From Heligmosomoides polygyrus polygyrus (lineage: Eukaryota; Nematoda; Chromadorea; Rhabditida; Heligmosomidae), in NCBI GenBank assembly GCA_947396885.1, contig OX377202.1:17856001-17920000 (forward strand): 64,000 bases of DNA. Direction: 5' to 3'. The position numbers and the translations under genes are program-made. This document shows, one piece after another, positions 43,901 through 55,900 of this stretch. The number at the start of each line of letters is the position of its first letter. Positions within the stretch are counted from its first letter, which is position 1. The notes under the pieces were generated by a model that was given only the letters and a program-made list of their open reading frames with translations, did no database searches and was not told where the DNA came from.

Positions 43901-46900
43901 GATCCGTCCAGGACCAACCGCTAAATAACGCGCGCGGCGCGAAAAAATATGCCATGCCCGCGATGGGCGCGGGAAGCCATCGTGCTATCGTATTTAAAGA
44001 TACAAAACGGGAGCGACAGCGGTCGCGCGCGGCGGCGCCTGGCGCGTTGCCAGCTCTGTCGGCCGATTACGGGGCAGCTCGCCCCGAGCATGCTGAGTCA
44101 TCGGAGAGGGTTCCAGAGAGGAAATGGCCAGTGGCAACACCTGTACTGCTTCTCTGAACTCTCGTGCATTTCATGCGCTTGCCCAGGAAGGAAACGCTTC
44201 GAGCGAAGCGAAAAGGAGGAGGGGAAGGGGACGTAACCGGAGGGGTTATGGAACCTACGAAATTACGGTACTACTGGGATACCAAGGATCGATGGGGTTC
44301 AACGAATTGAAGGCGCTTCCCTACGAAGAATGAACCTTAAATGTGATACAATGTTCTGTTAGCGACCTTCGCCGATAGGCTACTGGCACAGAACTCTGGG
44401 ACGAGCGAGGAGGGTGACAGATAGTTTCATAAATCACTATGAACTACAAAATTTGATAATATATAACATATAGATAATAGGCGTGACGTTAAACGCAGTA
44501 GTGGAGTAGAGTGTTGTAACTTTGCAGACTTCAACATGACGTTAAGCAGATTCGACAGCGTAGGAGCGCCACGACCCAGCACATTGGGTTAGCTTCTTCG
44601 CCGTTGACCGTTGGAGAAGAAGACAAAAGCAGCATTCCTGTGTTTTGTGAAGCCATAACAGTATCCAGTGTTGATGTCATATCTTCCTCAATTGAATGTT
44701 CTGTTAAACATATTTAACTAGCCTTAATAGCACACCACTCTAGGCCATGCACTGTATATCTTGGAAATACGTTTCACGATAATATCTCGAGTTCAACGTT
44801 CCTTCAGAAGTGAGGCGGGTAAATGGACAAAAACAAAGTTTAACTTCCTTGATATGTGACATTTCGCTCAGCTAAGTCATATCACTAACGGCTTGGTCTG
44901 TTTGAAAGTGAATCGCCTGCCTTTCATGCGTTTCTACAATCCAGATGCCATAGGAAGCATGCTGACGTGGTCCAATGCAAGAATTGCGGCAGGCCGACAG
45001 AGCTGGCAACGCGCCAGGCGCCGCCGCGCGCGACCGCTGTCGCTCCCGCTTTGTATCTTTAAATACGATCCCATCGTGCACGCAGACCGCCACTGTTGCG
45101 GCTTCCCTTTGACTATTCGACCGCGTGCGGCGGAATGGCCATGAACTGAGCGCCGCGATGGAATCGCGGCGATGGAAGTATGCTCCCGGCCTAAGATCGG
45201 GTTCGCGACACTGGCGGCGCCACTCACTATTGCGCTACACTCCCCTTTAAAAAGGCACCTCATACAGATAACCAACGCCTTAGGTGACATCTCTGCCCGC
45301 AGCTGTTGAAAGGGACAGACATTCAACAGTTTACGGTGGAAAATGAGCTATGCTGCGTATTTATAATAATTCACCTCATGACGTCCATCAAATACTTTGG
45401 TCAAATTTATTTTTCAGTATTTCAATCTTTTTTCATTTTCTTTTTGATTTTCTGAATTTTTTCTAATGAGCTGCCATTGTCGATGCCTAACCCACCATTA
45501 ACAGGGTGCACTAAAAATAGGTATACATATTTTTGGTTTTTGATTTCTATCTATTTTACAGGGCGCGTGGAGCGCAGTCGGAGGAGGCGCCGGCTGTCGC
45601 CTGCACCCGATACCAGGTTCCTGGTTCGGATTTCCCGCCCATGCCAATCAAGCCTTCCATCCCTCCGGGGTCGGTGAATTGGTACCAGACTTGTCTGGGA
45701 AGGATAAAGCGGTGACTTGTTCATCGGCTGGCCACCGCAAGTCATTGTATAGCCAAATACTCATTCATGTCGCCTCCACGACATCCCGTAGAAGTAGAAT
45801 GCGCTGGCGCATTCCAGAAGGGATTGAGTAACGCCGTCCTTTATCCTTTATCCTTTATCTATTTTACAGCGCTGAGTACGCGTTTGCCTTCTCATCAACA
45901 GGATTTTCGGATCAGACTGCAACTCATAATGACTGTCCCTATTACCAACGGGCACCTACTGCCGACGGCGTGAACTTTTCCGTTACCAAATACCCGACAA
46001 CATAATAGAACAATTACTAAATTATTAGGTTGTCGGATTATAAATGCCGCCTGCTTTGGATTTGTCACTTCTCTGCTATGGTTACCTCTTGGATCATGCA
46101 ACTTTACGGGTTTAACAAGCGCTTCCGATGGCATCTTTCGATAAAGTTTCGTTCCGATGCTTCGATCGTTTTTATAGATTAATGATGACCGAACAAGTAT
46201 CGAGTGCGGGTTTGCTTGCTGTACGCCTTCAAGCAACAAAGAACTGTTTCAGAATCCCATCGTATCTTGTCCGAAGTGTTTGGTAATGACGTTCCATGAC
46301 TACGTCAGTGCCAGCGATGGCTTCATCGTTCACTAGGAGTGAACCCAGCAACTGTAAGATTCCATGACAACACACGCCGCAAATATCACGATAAAAAAAT
46401 TGAGGAGTTGGGCTGCGAACTTCTGCCTCACCTTATAGCCCAGACCTTACGCCATCAGACTTCCGTCTTTCCCTATCGAAGCAGCGCACATTGGCGGAGA
46501 GAAAATTCAAGAACCGTGACGAAGTCGAAATTTTGGTGTCCAACTTCTTCGAGTCGCAGCCACCGGAGCTTTTCAAAAAAGCAACCATACTTTGCGAGGA
46601 CGTTGGCGACACATGGCATTGGTAATAATGGAGATTACCTCGGGTATTAAGGTATGGTCATTCTTTTCTTGTAGCGAAATTTCTTTTTGACAAAAACGAT
46701 ATTTATATCCGACAACCTATTATTTTTCTTATTTAAATTGTTCAGTGTAGCTTGTTTTTTGTTTTATTTTTGGTTTGTTAAGATTTTGTTTTCTGCGCAT
46801 GGCACCATCAAAAAAGGGTTAGAAATGTTCCTTACTTCAACGGACTACACAACAAAACGTGGGCCACAGAGCAAACGTTTCAGAACACTTCTGAGAGGTA

Positions 46901-49900
46901 TTCCATTTAGAGGAGATACTACATATAGTCTTTTCGATTCTTATTTGCGCGGCATTACTCTTACTTTGAGCTTGGGTAGTGACTGTTTCTTTAATACAAG
47001 CATCGTACACAAACGTATAAACGTCTTCACGACCTAAAATGTCTTCTACAAGCTGCTGTTATGAAATTATGGCTCTATCTTTGTTCTAGCTCATTCATAC
47101 CAAACAAACATTGTGCATGTATCTTTGGCGAACCCTATAGATGACAGCATATATGCCTGTGATAGGTGCAGGACTCTAAGCACTCGCTCAATGATATCAG
47201 CGGCTATCGGGACGGCAGGTGAAATGCAAAAATTCAGGTGATTGTTGGCTTCAAGCTAATTGTATACGGGAAGAGTTTCTGATACAAGTACCCAGAAAAG
47301 CTCGAGCAGAGATTACGTAAGTTAGAACTAAGGTTTTGCACATTTCCGCAGATGATATTCAAAAAACCAAGTTTACCTTTGATAGCATCTTTTCGCTTAA
47401 TCTAAAGAAGTAAGGTATTAGGATGTCTCACATGGAATGTCACTTCAGATCGAAGAATAAATTCATACAAAGCAATTGAAACCAAACCTAATTCGGTAAT
47501 GTATTCTTCCCAATTCAATTATCAACAACCACTGCCTAACGTATACGAAAAGACTGGATCCCGTCTTTAAAGAATTGAGCTGGCCGCGAATCGAGGAAGT
47601 TAGTCACCCCAAACCCAGATTTCGTCGTAGTCGAAAACTTCTTCCCACCCAAGGCGTACTGCATCGAGCGGAATATGTGGCAGTTGGATGGAGCAATGTC
47701 AGGACAGTATGGCGGATGAGGCAAAACGGTCCAACCTAGTTCCTCAATTTTCTGCTGAACGACTTTTGCGTATGAGCCCTCGCAAGAGCGTGCAGCAAAT
47801 TGGTAGGGGGCGTGTCAACTCGATTTCGATTTAAATTTGGAGCAGGATTTGAAGTAGGATTTGGAGCAGACAAGCTCTACTACAAGCTCCCGAGTCGATC
47901 TTGTCGGATCAGCTTCAACGGCAGTCCGTGAAAGGTCGTTATCCAGGATAGGCGCCTGTCTTTCGTGCTCTTCGTCTTCAAGGCTTTCATTGCCGGCAGC
48001 AAAACGTTGAAACCACCTTTCGCGTTGTCTTTTGAAAACGACATCTTCGTAAAATGCAGCTACCAAGGAATGATGCGATTTCGTTGCGGATTTCTTCAGT
48101 TTAAACTCGTAGAGCGGGCACGCGCACACAATCATTTTCTGATCCATTGTAGTCTGAAGCCTATAATTTTAGAAACCGATGAAGGAATGATGTAGAAAAA
48201 TAGGAAATGTAGAAGATAAAACGCCGTAAAAAATAACTCTAAGTGAGCTAACAACCGATGGGAATAACTGGGAGAAGAAGGTCACAATGTATGCGACTTT
48301 CCTTGTGGGCAACCTATGTAATATTTTGCTTCACACATTCTAGAAAACGTATCACATATGAAGCAGTGCTAAATTCCTATAATTATGATGATCTGGAACC
48401 GGATTCATCAACGATTAAACCTACGCGTATACAGGGTGTGAGTGTTGGAGATACACACGATGAAGCATTCATCTCGGCCCTTGTTTTATCTCTTCCCTTG
48501 TTGATACCCTCCTCGCCTCCCCCGCCCCGGTATTATTTGCCATTATTTGAGACGAGAGACATTAAAATGTACGAAACCATCCATCTGTCTGTCCAAGCCC
48601 TTCGTAGACGTCGTCTTCTGAATTCAGAAGATGTGTCGCCGATCCTGCGCGATGGGTGTCCGGATTCAGAAGACTGCTCTCTGACGTCGTGTCACAAGCG
48701 TTCAGATTCAGGAGGCGTGACATCGACGCCGCCTAGGAATCGTTCGGGTTCAGAAGACGTCTTGCGAACGTCGTCCGTCCTAACGGGGACCGGTTTTAAC
48801 GATGACCAGAGAGAAGAGAGCAATCAGGGGAACACCTAAGTGGTGAGACCAGTAAAGGATGGCCAGTAATGAAAGGAACAGTAAGGCCGGCACCAGAAAG
48901 GAGAGAGACGAGAAAGAAGATCAGTAAGCGAGGAACGATTATCCACACCAGTAAGGTGAGAGAGTAACAAGAAGCATTAATAAGGGAGAACCGGAAGTGT
49001 TTTGGAAGACTTTTCACCGGAACTAGGTTAGGTCAGCAAACTTTAAACACTATGGGATCCGCTTCTGGAGTTTGGCGTCAACGCCTTCATGTGCAATAAT
49101 TGTCTATTTATCAACTCCTCCTATACAATATTTCAATAGACCGAAAAACTCATGCGGTGACGGAAAGTCGTAAACCAGTCAATTTTTGAGGTGAACGTAC
49201 CTGATACGATTCTGAAAACAGCATAAGTCCTCGACGTTTCTTCCAATTACGGAAATTATGACGATGCACTAGAGTGATCATCTGAAACGATGAATGTGTA
49301 ACATTTTTGTAGAAATCAGAAGAAATGCTTGACCTGAGACCACTGCTTAAAGTCCCTTCCCAAGCTGATGCTCTTTCATTGTAAGCGTTGGAAATATTCT
49401 ATTGGAAGCGTTCTAGCGTTCTGTTATTTCATTATCAATATTTCTAAAACTAAACTATTAACGTACAGTTGAGGCAGTTACCGTACAAATAATACAGATG
49501 ATGGCAATAACACGCGGACAAAGCTTGGCGCTCCGTTCTGAAAAGCAGCACATGACTTCGACCACTATAAACAGACCGACAAGATTTTAAAAGAATGCTA
49601 GCAGTCTAAATATTTAATAAGACCGTCTCAGTTCTTCTACTAGTTCATCAGCAGTTTTATTCAAACAGCGGGAAGGAAAAAAGTACAGCACTGTCTAGTC
49701 ACTAACAAGAAATTCATGAACTGTCTTGGATAGTGAGAGCTACGATGGGTAGCTAACATTCGTGCCCGTGGTAACACAGTTAGAGAAGGTGACGAATTTC
49801 CGCATGCATCTAAATTGGTGGTTCTTTGCTCAGATTCCGCTCAGGCCAATCAAGTCTTCCATCTCTTTGGCATCTGACTTGTCATGGAAAAAAACAAGTT

Positions 49901-52900
49901 GCCTTTAGAATATCTTGTAAAAGTAACATGTGTAGAGCACCCCCTATGGGGATTTATTATAGCCATCGTTTACTATGTTTTCTAGTATTGTTATTAACTA
50001 AATGAACATTTATTATTTATCATATAAGTTATTTATTATTTATCATTTAAGTTGACTCCCACCTCATCTCGTTTTATAGCGGGAATGCTAAAACGCAGAT
50101 TGACTATGTCCTTGTTAGGCGTCGCGACCAAGGCCTTGTCACAGACGCGAAGACCGTGCCGTATGCTGAAGATCACACCTTCGAGGTGTAAACATGTCGA
50201 GCGATGTGGGTCGGCTAGAATCAAATGGTGGCGACTGAAAGAGAAGGAAGCGGCAGTTATTTCTCGCATTCGGTTGCCGACAGTGACAACTGTCGACGAA
50301 ACTTGGAAGGACGCTACCGATGCGATAACTCGGGCTGCACGCCTTGAACTCGGCACAACGAAGCCTGGACGACGCTGGGTCGACAAGCAGGCATGGCTGT
50401 GGACTGATGATGTCAGAGAGAAAGTCCGAGAAAAGAAACGGCTCTATCACGTGTTTATCGGTGATAAAACAGTCCATAATTGGCGGAACTATCGAGAAGC
50501 AAAGAAAGGGCAAAGAAGGCAGTGGCCGCTGCTAAAGCCGCGTACTACGCTGATGTCAGCAAAAAATTGGAAACGCGCGATGGTGAGCGTTATATTTACC
50601 GACTCGCCAAAGCTCGCTGTCGCCAAGCAGAAGACATTGAGAAGTTCTTTGGCATTAACGACGAGAGCGGTCATCTTCTGATGGATCGTGAAGCGATGGC
50701 ACGACTACTTCGAGGAAATCTCGAATGTAGAATTTGAACATCCTGCTGTTCCTTTTGCATCACCTGTATACGGTCCCGTTCAGAAGATCACAGTGAGCGA
50801 AACTGAAGCAGCCCTGAGGAAGATGAAGTCAGGCAAAGCCACTGGTCCCGATGACCTGCCAGCTGACCTGTGGAAGTCGAAGGGCTGGTGCCCTGCTGAC
50901 TGGCTGACTGCGTTTTTCAATCAGGTTGTTGCTGAGAAGAAAGTGCCTGAGGGTTGGCAGCAAAGCACGACCATCCCGATTTGGAAGAAGAAGGGCAGTC
51001 CTGCAGACTGCGCCAGATACCGTCCAATTCGTCTTCTTTCGCACACCATGAAAATCTTTGAGCGAATTGTCGACGGACGTATCCGGGATGTCGTACAGCT
51101 TTCCACGAATCAGTGTGGTTTCGTATCTGGCTGTGGCACCGTTGATGCCATTCACGCCGTTCGTCTTCTGCTAGAGAAGCACCGCGAGAAACAGAAACCG
51201 GTGCATTTTGCTTTCCTGGACTTGGAGAAGGCCTTCGACCGCGTTCCGCGAGATGTTATATGGTACGCGTTGCGACAACATGGTATCCCTGAAGAGCTTA
51301 TTGAGTGGGTGCGCATTCTATACTCTTGCCCAAGGAGTCGAGTGCGAGCGCCAGCGGGCACCTCGATGGAGTTTCCCATCTCTGTAGGGGTGCATCAGGG
51401 ATCTGCGCTATCCCCACTGCTCTTCGTGGTCGTGATGGATGCAATCTCACGAGATCTCCAAATGGCGGCACCTTGGACGCTGCTGTATGCTGACGACGTC
51501 ATGCTTGCATGTGAAGACAAAACCGAACTCGAGCGACAGGCACAGGCGTGGTGCGATCGTTTGGCATTGTTCGGTCTCAAGCTAAACGTCAAAAAGATGG
51601 AATACTTGACGACGGATGTGAATGAGCACGGATCTATTAAGATCGATGGTACTGAGCTCTCACGAGTGACATCTTTCAAGTATCTTGGATCAACAGTCAC
51701 GTCCGATAGCAGCTTAAAGATGGAGGTGAATGCGCGTGTGAGTGCAGCCTGGTCCAAATCGCGCTCGCTGACTGGGGTGCTTTGCGACAGGACAATACCT
51801 GAGCACCTCAAATCGAAGGTTTATAGAACAGTAGTCCGCCCAGTAGCGACGTACGGTGCTGAGCGCTGGCCCGTGACGAAGGAAGTTGAAAGCCGCCTCA
51901 GTGTAATAGAGACGAAGATGCTACGGTGGACGGCTGGAGTTACGCGTTTGGACCGCGTTCGTAACGACACCATACGACAGAGGTTCGGTGTCACCCCGAT
52001 ATCCGAGAAGCTGCGCGAAGCTCGTCTTCGATGGTACGGCCACGTCCTTCGCGCTAACGACGACACCGTGTGTAAGATTGGCCTAAATCTTGTGGTCCCT
52101 GGAAAGCGGCCCAGAGAACGCCCGAAGCAACGTTGGCTAGATACGTTGCGCTTGGACTTAGAGATGGCTGGTGTGCACCCTGATCAAGCATTTGATCGGG
52201 AGAATTGGCGTCACCACACCAGAAGAGCGGACCCCGCCACCAAGCGGGACAGATGCTAATGAAAATGATGATGATTATTTATCATTTAAGTTGGCGCGTG
52301 TAACGCAGTCGGAGGAGGCGCCGACTGTCGCATGCACCCGATACCAAGTTTCTGGTTCGGGTTTTTCCCGCCCAGGCCAGCAAAGCCCTCCATCCCTCCG
52401 GGGTCGGTGAATTGGTACCAGACTTTCTGGGAAGGATAAAGCGCTGACTTGTTCATCGGCTGGCCACCGCAAGTAATTGTATGGCCAATTACGCATTCAA
52501 ATCGCCTCCACGACATCCCGTAGAAGTAGAATGCGTGGCGCATCCCAAAAGGAATTGAGTGACGCCTTTCTTTATCCTTTACTTAAGTTAACCTTTCAAT
52601 AACTGAATAAAAAACACCCTTTCCTCAAACACGCAATAGCATCGGAAAAATGAATATAAAGGAAAAGATGAAAGAAAAGAAATGAAACATAGTGGTAAGA
52701 AAAATATGTATTTTTTCCATTCATTTCAGAATAATCACTAACATAACCCCGAAGAAAACAATACAGAACAATAGAATAAGTAAAATTTCACAGAGAATAA
52801 ATGAAAAACATAGTCACCTAACAAAGAAATAAGAATTCTCGCCTCGTCACTCTCCTCAAGCGAACCTTTGTGTCATGCTCCACTCGTGATTGTTCAGTGA

Positions 52901-55900
52901 AGAAGAGAGCATATTTGAATTTATCCTAGTCGGGAAAGGGCAACTGTTTAGTGTCAGTTTCTATGTCATTCCATGCTGAACAACCACGTCACCTGAATTT
53001 GAATGAAAGCCCTCGCATCATGGTACAACAGCCGATGTTCTTCTAGAAATTCAAGCAAGGAATTGGGGACGCAAGTTATTGCATGCCCCGTCCGATTAGG
53101 AAAGACCCGCGTATTTTAAGTTATCTTGTCGTAAAATCTGTCTCAGTGAGGAAAGAAACAAAAGATAGTAGAAGAAAAATGAAAAAAAATAGAATGAAGG
53201 TAGCTGCGGTGAAAGAAGAAGGAACAATAGAAAGCGAATAAATCAGAAGCGCTTTGATATATGGGTGTAAGACTGGAGATGAATAAATGGTGGAAAACAA
53301 ATGTGTAGTGAATAATTAGCTGAATGTACAGTGCAGCTTAAAATACTATAAAACGTCTTCCTATGCATAAATGTATCCCAAATTAAGTGATAAAAGCGTT
53401 TATTACATTATCATTATTTGTTTCCATTCAAATTACTTTTTAAAAAGAGGTAATAACAAGTTCTTAAATATTGTAAAAACTTACGTCTTGCCTCCACAAG
53501 GAATACCAGTAATATGTAAGCGAACATCCACTGAAAAACTTCAGATTAATTGGTAGTGCCGATATAAGCGCATCACATTGTCTTGCGCTGCAGTCTGCAG
53601 AAGACGCGAACTCCAACCCGAAGAGCGCAGTTACCAGGGATGAGCGGATTGACCGTTATCCGTTATCCGTTATCCCGGTTTCCGGCGGGTTTTGGCCTAT
53701 CTGTTTTGTTGTTCGTTATCCGGTGGTTTTTGGCCGGATAACGAACAACAAAATCTGGCACCCTTATGATTATTTAATTGAATATAAGGACAATTTGTAA
53801 AAATCGTTATGTGTTTTTTCCACTGATAGTCGAGACATGTTAGCAGTGCTAGGTCGGTGCCTTCTTTCAGTTCTCAATGGCATAATTAGGCCAAACTATC
53901 AACCTGCTCGTAGCGCGGTCCGAAATGCAGAACACTCATTTCTATTTGTGGGGTTTTCACCAAAATTCCTTCTTGCATAATGGTCTGAAAAAAACCTGTC
54001 GGTTAGAGGAGAAAGGAATAAACCTTCATACGAATCACTTCGTTTCAAGGATGTGCCAGATATTCATCTTCTATGTACACGATCTTTTAGCTCATTGAAA
54101 CTATGTTTGGCATCTGCATAAGTTTCGAATGGTGGGAGGAAAGCCAGTACTTTAATATCCTATCCTATCCTACTATATATAAAAGCGTTAGTCCGTCTGT
54201 CCGTGTGTGTGTATGTGTGTCACAAACCTGTGTGAACCAGTGAAACATGTCAAACGTCTAAAGGTGGCCCGCACGTGCATGCAAAAGCTGTCAAGGCTAT
54301 CCTCATGTGCAGTGGACGGAAACGAACCAAAATTAGCGGGAAATGAACAGGTTGGACAAATTAGAGGAAATGTTCGAACGGACAACCACTATTGATCGAT
54401 ACTATCAATTTCGACCGGAGTTGTCGTTCAACACCACGATTTGACCAATCGGGATGCGATTATGATTATGCCGGGTGAGGAGACCAATATTAATCGATGG
54501 TATCGATTTTTTCGACCGAAGTTATCGGTTTTCGCCCAAATTTATCAAACGGTGTGGGAGTAACACGACAGTCTCTTCGAGTGAATTACTCCCGCATGCA
54601 GGAAATACTCCAATATAAAGAGATTCAGACAGTTTCTAGAACAAGATAACAGTATCGATTGACCGGATAACCGATCGACAATCAATTTTTCTGCAGATTT
54701 GATCCTTCGGAGTGGGAATAGCACTAATGAGGTGGGCAGCGGACAATGCTTACGTCAATCGTTTTGAGGATCTTCCCTTACTCTATTCTGTGTAATAAGC
54801 AAGATTAGTCTTTTCTTCTCTAATGCTGCCGAAGGGTCAACAAACCGTCGTGTCCAAGGCGTTTTGTTTTCGGAGTTTGGGCCGAAGTCCCAACCAGACG
54901 TTTTGAGGCCGATAGATTTACGGGTAGTTGCTGAGCAGTAGAAGCAGCTGTTGACGAGCTGCAGGCTCAATACTGGTATACGTGCTTGGGCAGTGACTTG
55001 CGGTGACCAGCCGATGGACAGTCAGTGCATTAACATTCCCGTGCAATCCTGAGACTAGCTGGTAATCCGAACCAAGAACATTGAGTTGGAGTGCATGTGA
55101 ACGTCGGCGCCTTCTCAGAGTGCGCTACTTCGCACCTCGAAGAAAAACCGATAAGAAGGTTAATAGTGGCTCATTTGACATGTGACGAGGACGATGTTAC
55201 AAATCCCGACCTACTATCAGAGAAAGAATGGTTTAAAATTAGTCTTAATTTTTGTTGTTTGTACGTTATCCGTTTTTCCGTTATCCGGCCATTTTTGGGA
55301 AAAATTTTCCGTTATCCGGCCATTTTTGGGAAAAATTATCCGTTATCCGTTATCCGTGTTACAAAATTTTATTATCCGCTCATCCCTGGCACAAACTGGC
55401 AGTTACCCAGTTTGTTCGTTTCCCTTGCAAGCAGAAACCTAATGGTAGGTATAAGATAAATAATTTCAATCTTCTGAAGCATACCATCACTGTAATAGCA
55501 CCACAAATGCCAATGAGATGGGATTCCTTCTCGTATGTCGTCGACCTTACCGTAGCCGTTAGACGCTCCAGAGCCAGAAGCACCATATGGAAGCAAACTG
55601 AAAGAAATAGGCCTACTAGATGTCTATGTTTCCAGTGTTCAGCTGTTTGCTATAGTCTCCTCCATTGCTTTATTAGGACCAAGCTACCAAGGCTTCTATT
55701 CTCAACATTCCTCTACTTTCTCTTTCCTAATTCATCAGCTCCAACAGCTTAACACGGTGAGGACACTGTCGCTCAAAGGTGCGAGAGAGCCATTCTGTCC
55801 AGTGGGACGATGATGATGTGCGACGGTGTATTATTTTAGCAAGAATGTTGTCCGATCCGCGAGAGTCCACTTCGTCCAGAGAGGTTATTGGGTATGACAA

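Noticed and set aside
43949..45093. Arginine-rich open frames on both strands
   Set aside because: They are mirror copies produced by the inverted arms of the long-TIR element.
54180..54240. Helitron start (TATATATAAAAGCG plus GTCTGTCCGTGTG tract)
   Set aside because: The words resemble sequences seen near some Helitron ends, but no CTRR terminus or hairpin was found and the region is inside the hAT-like element.
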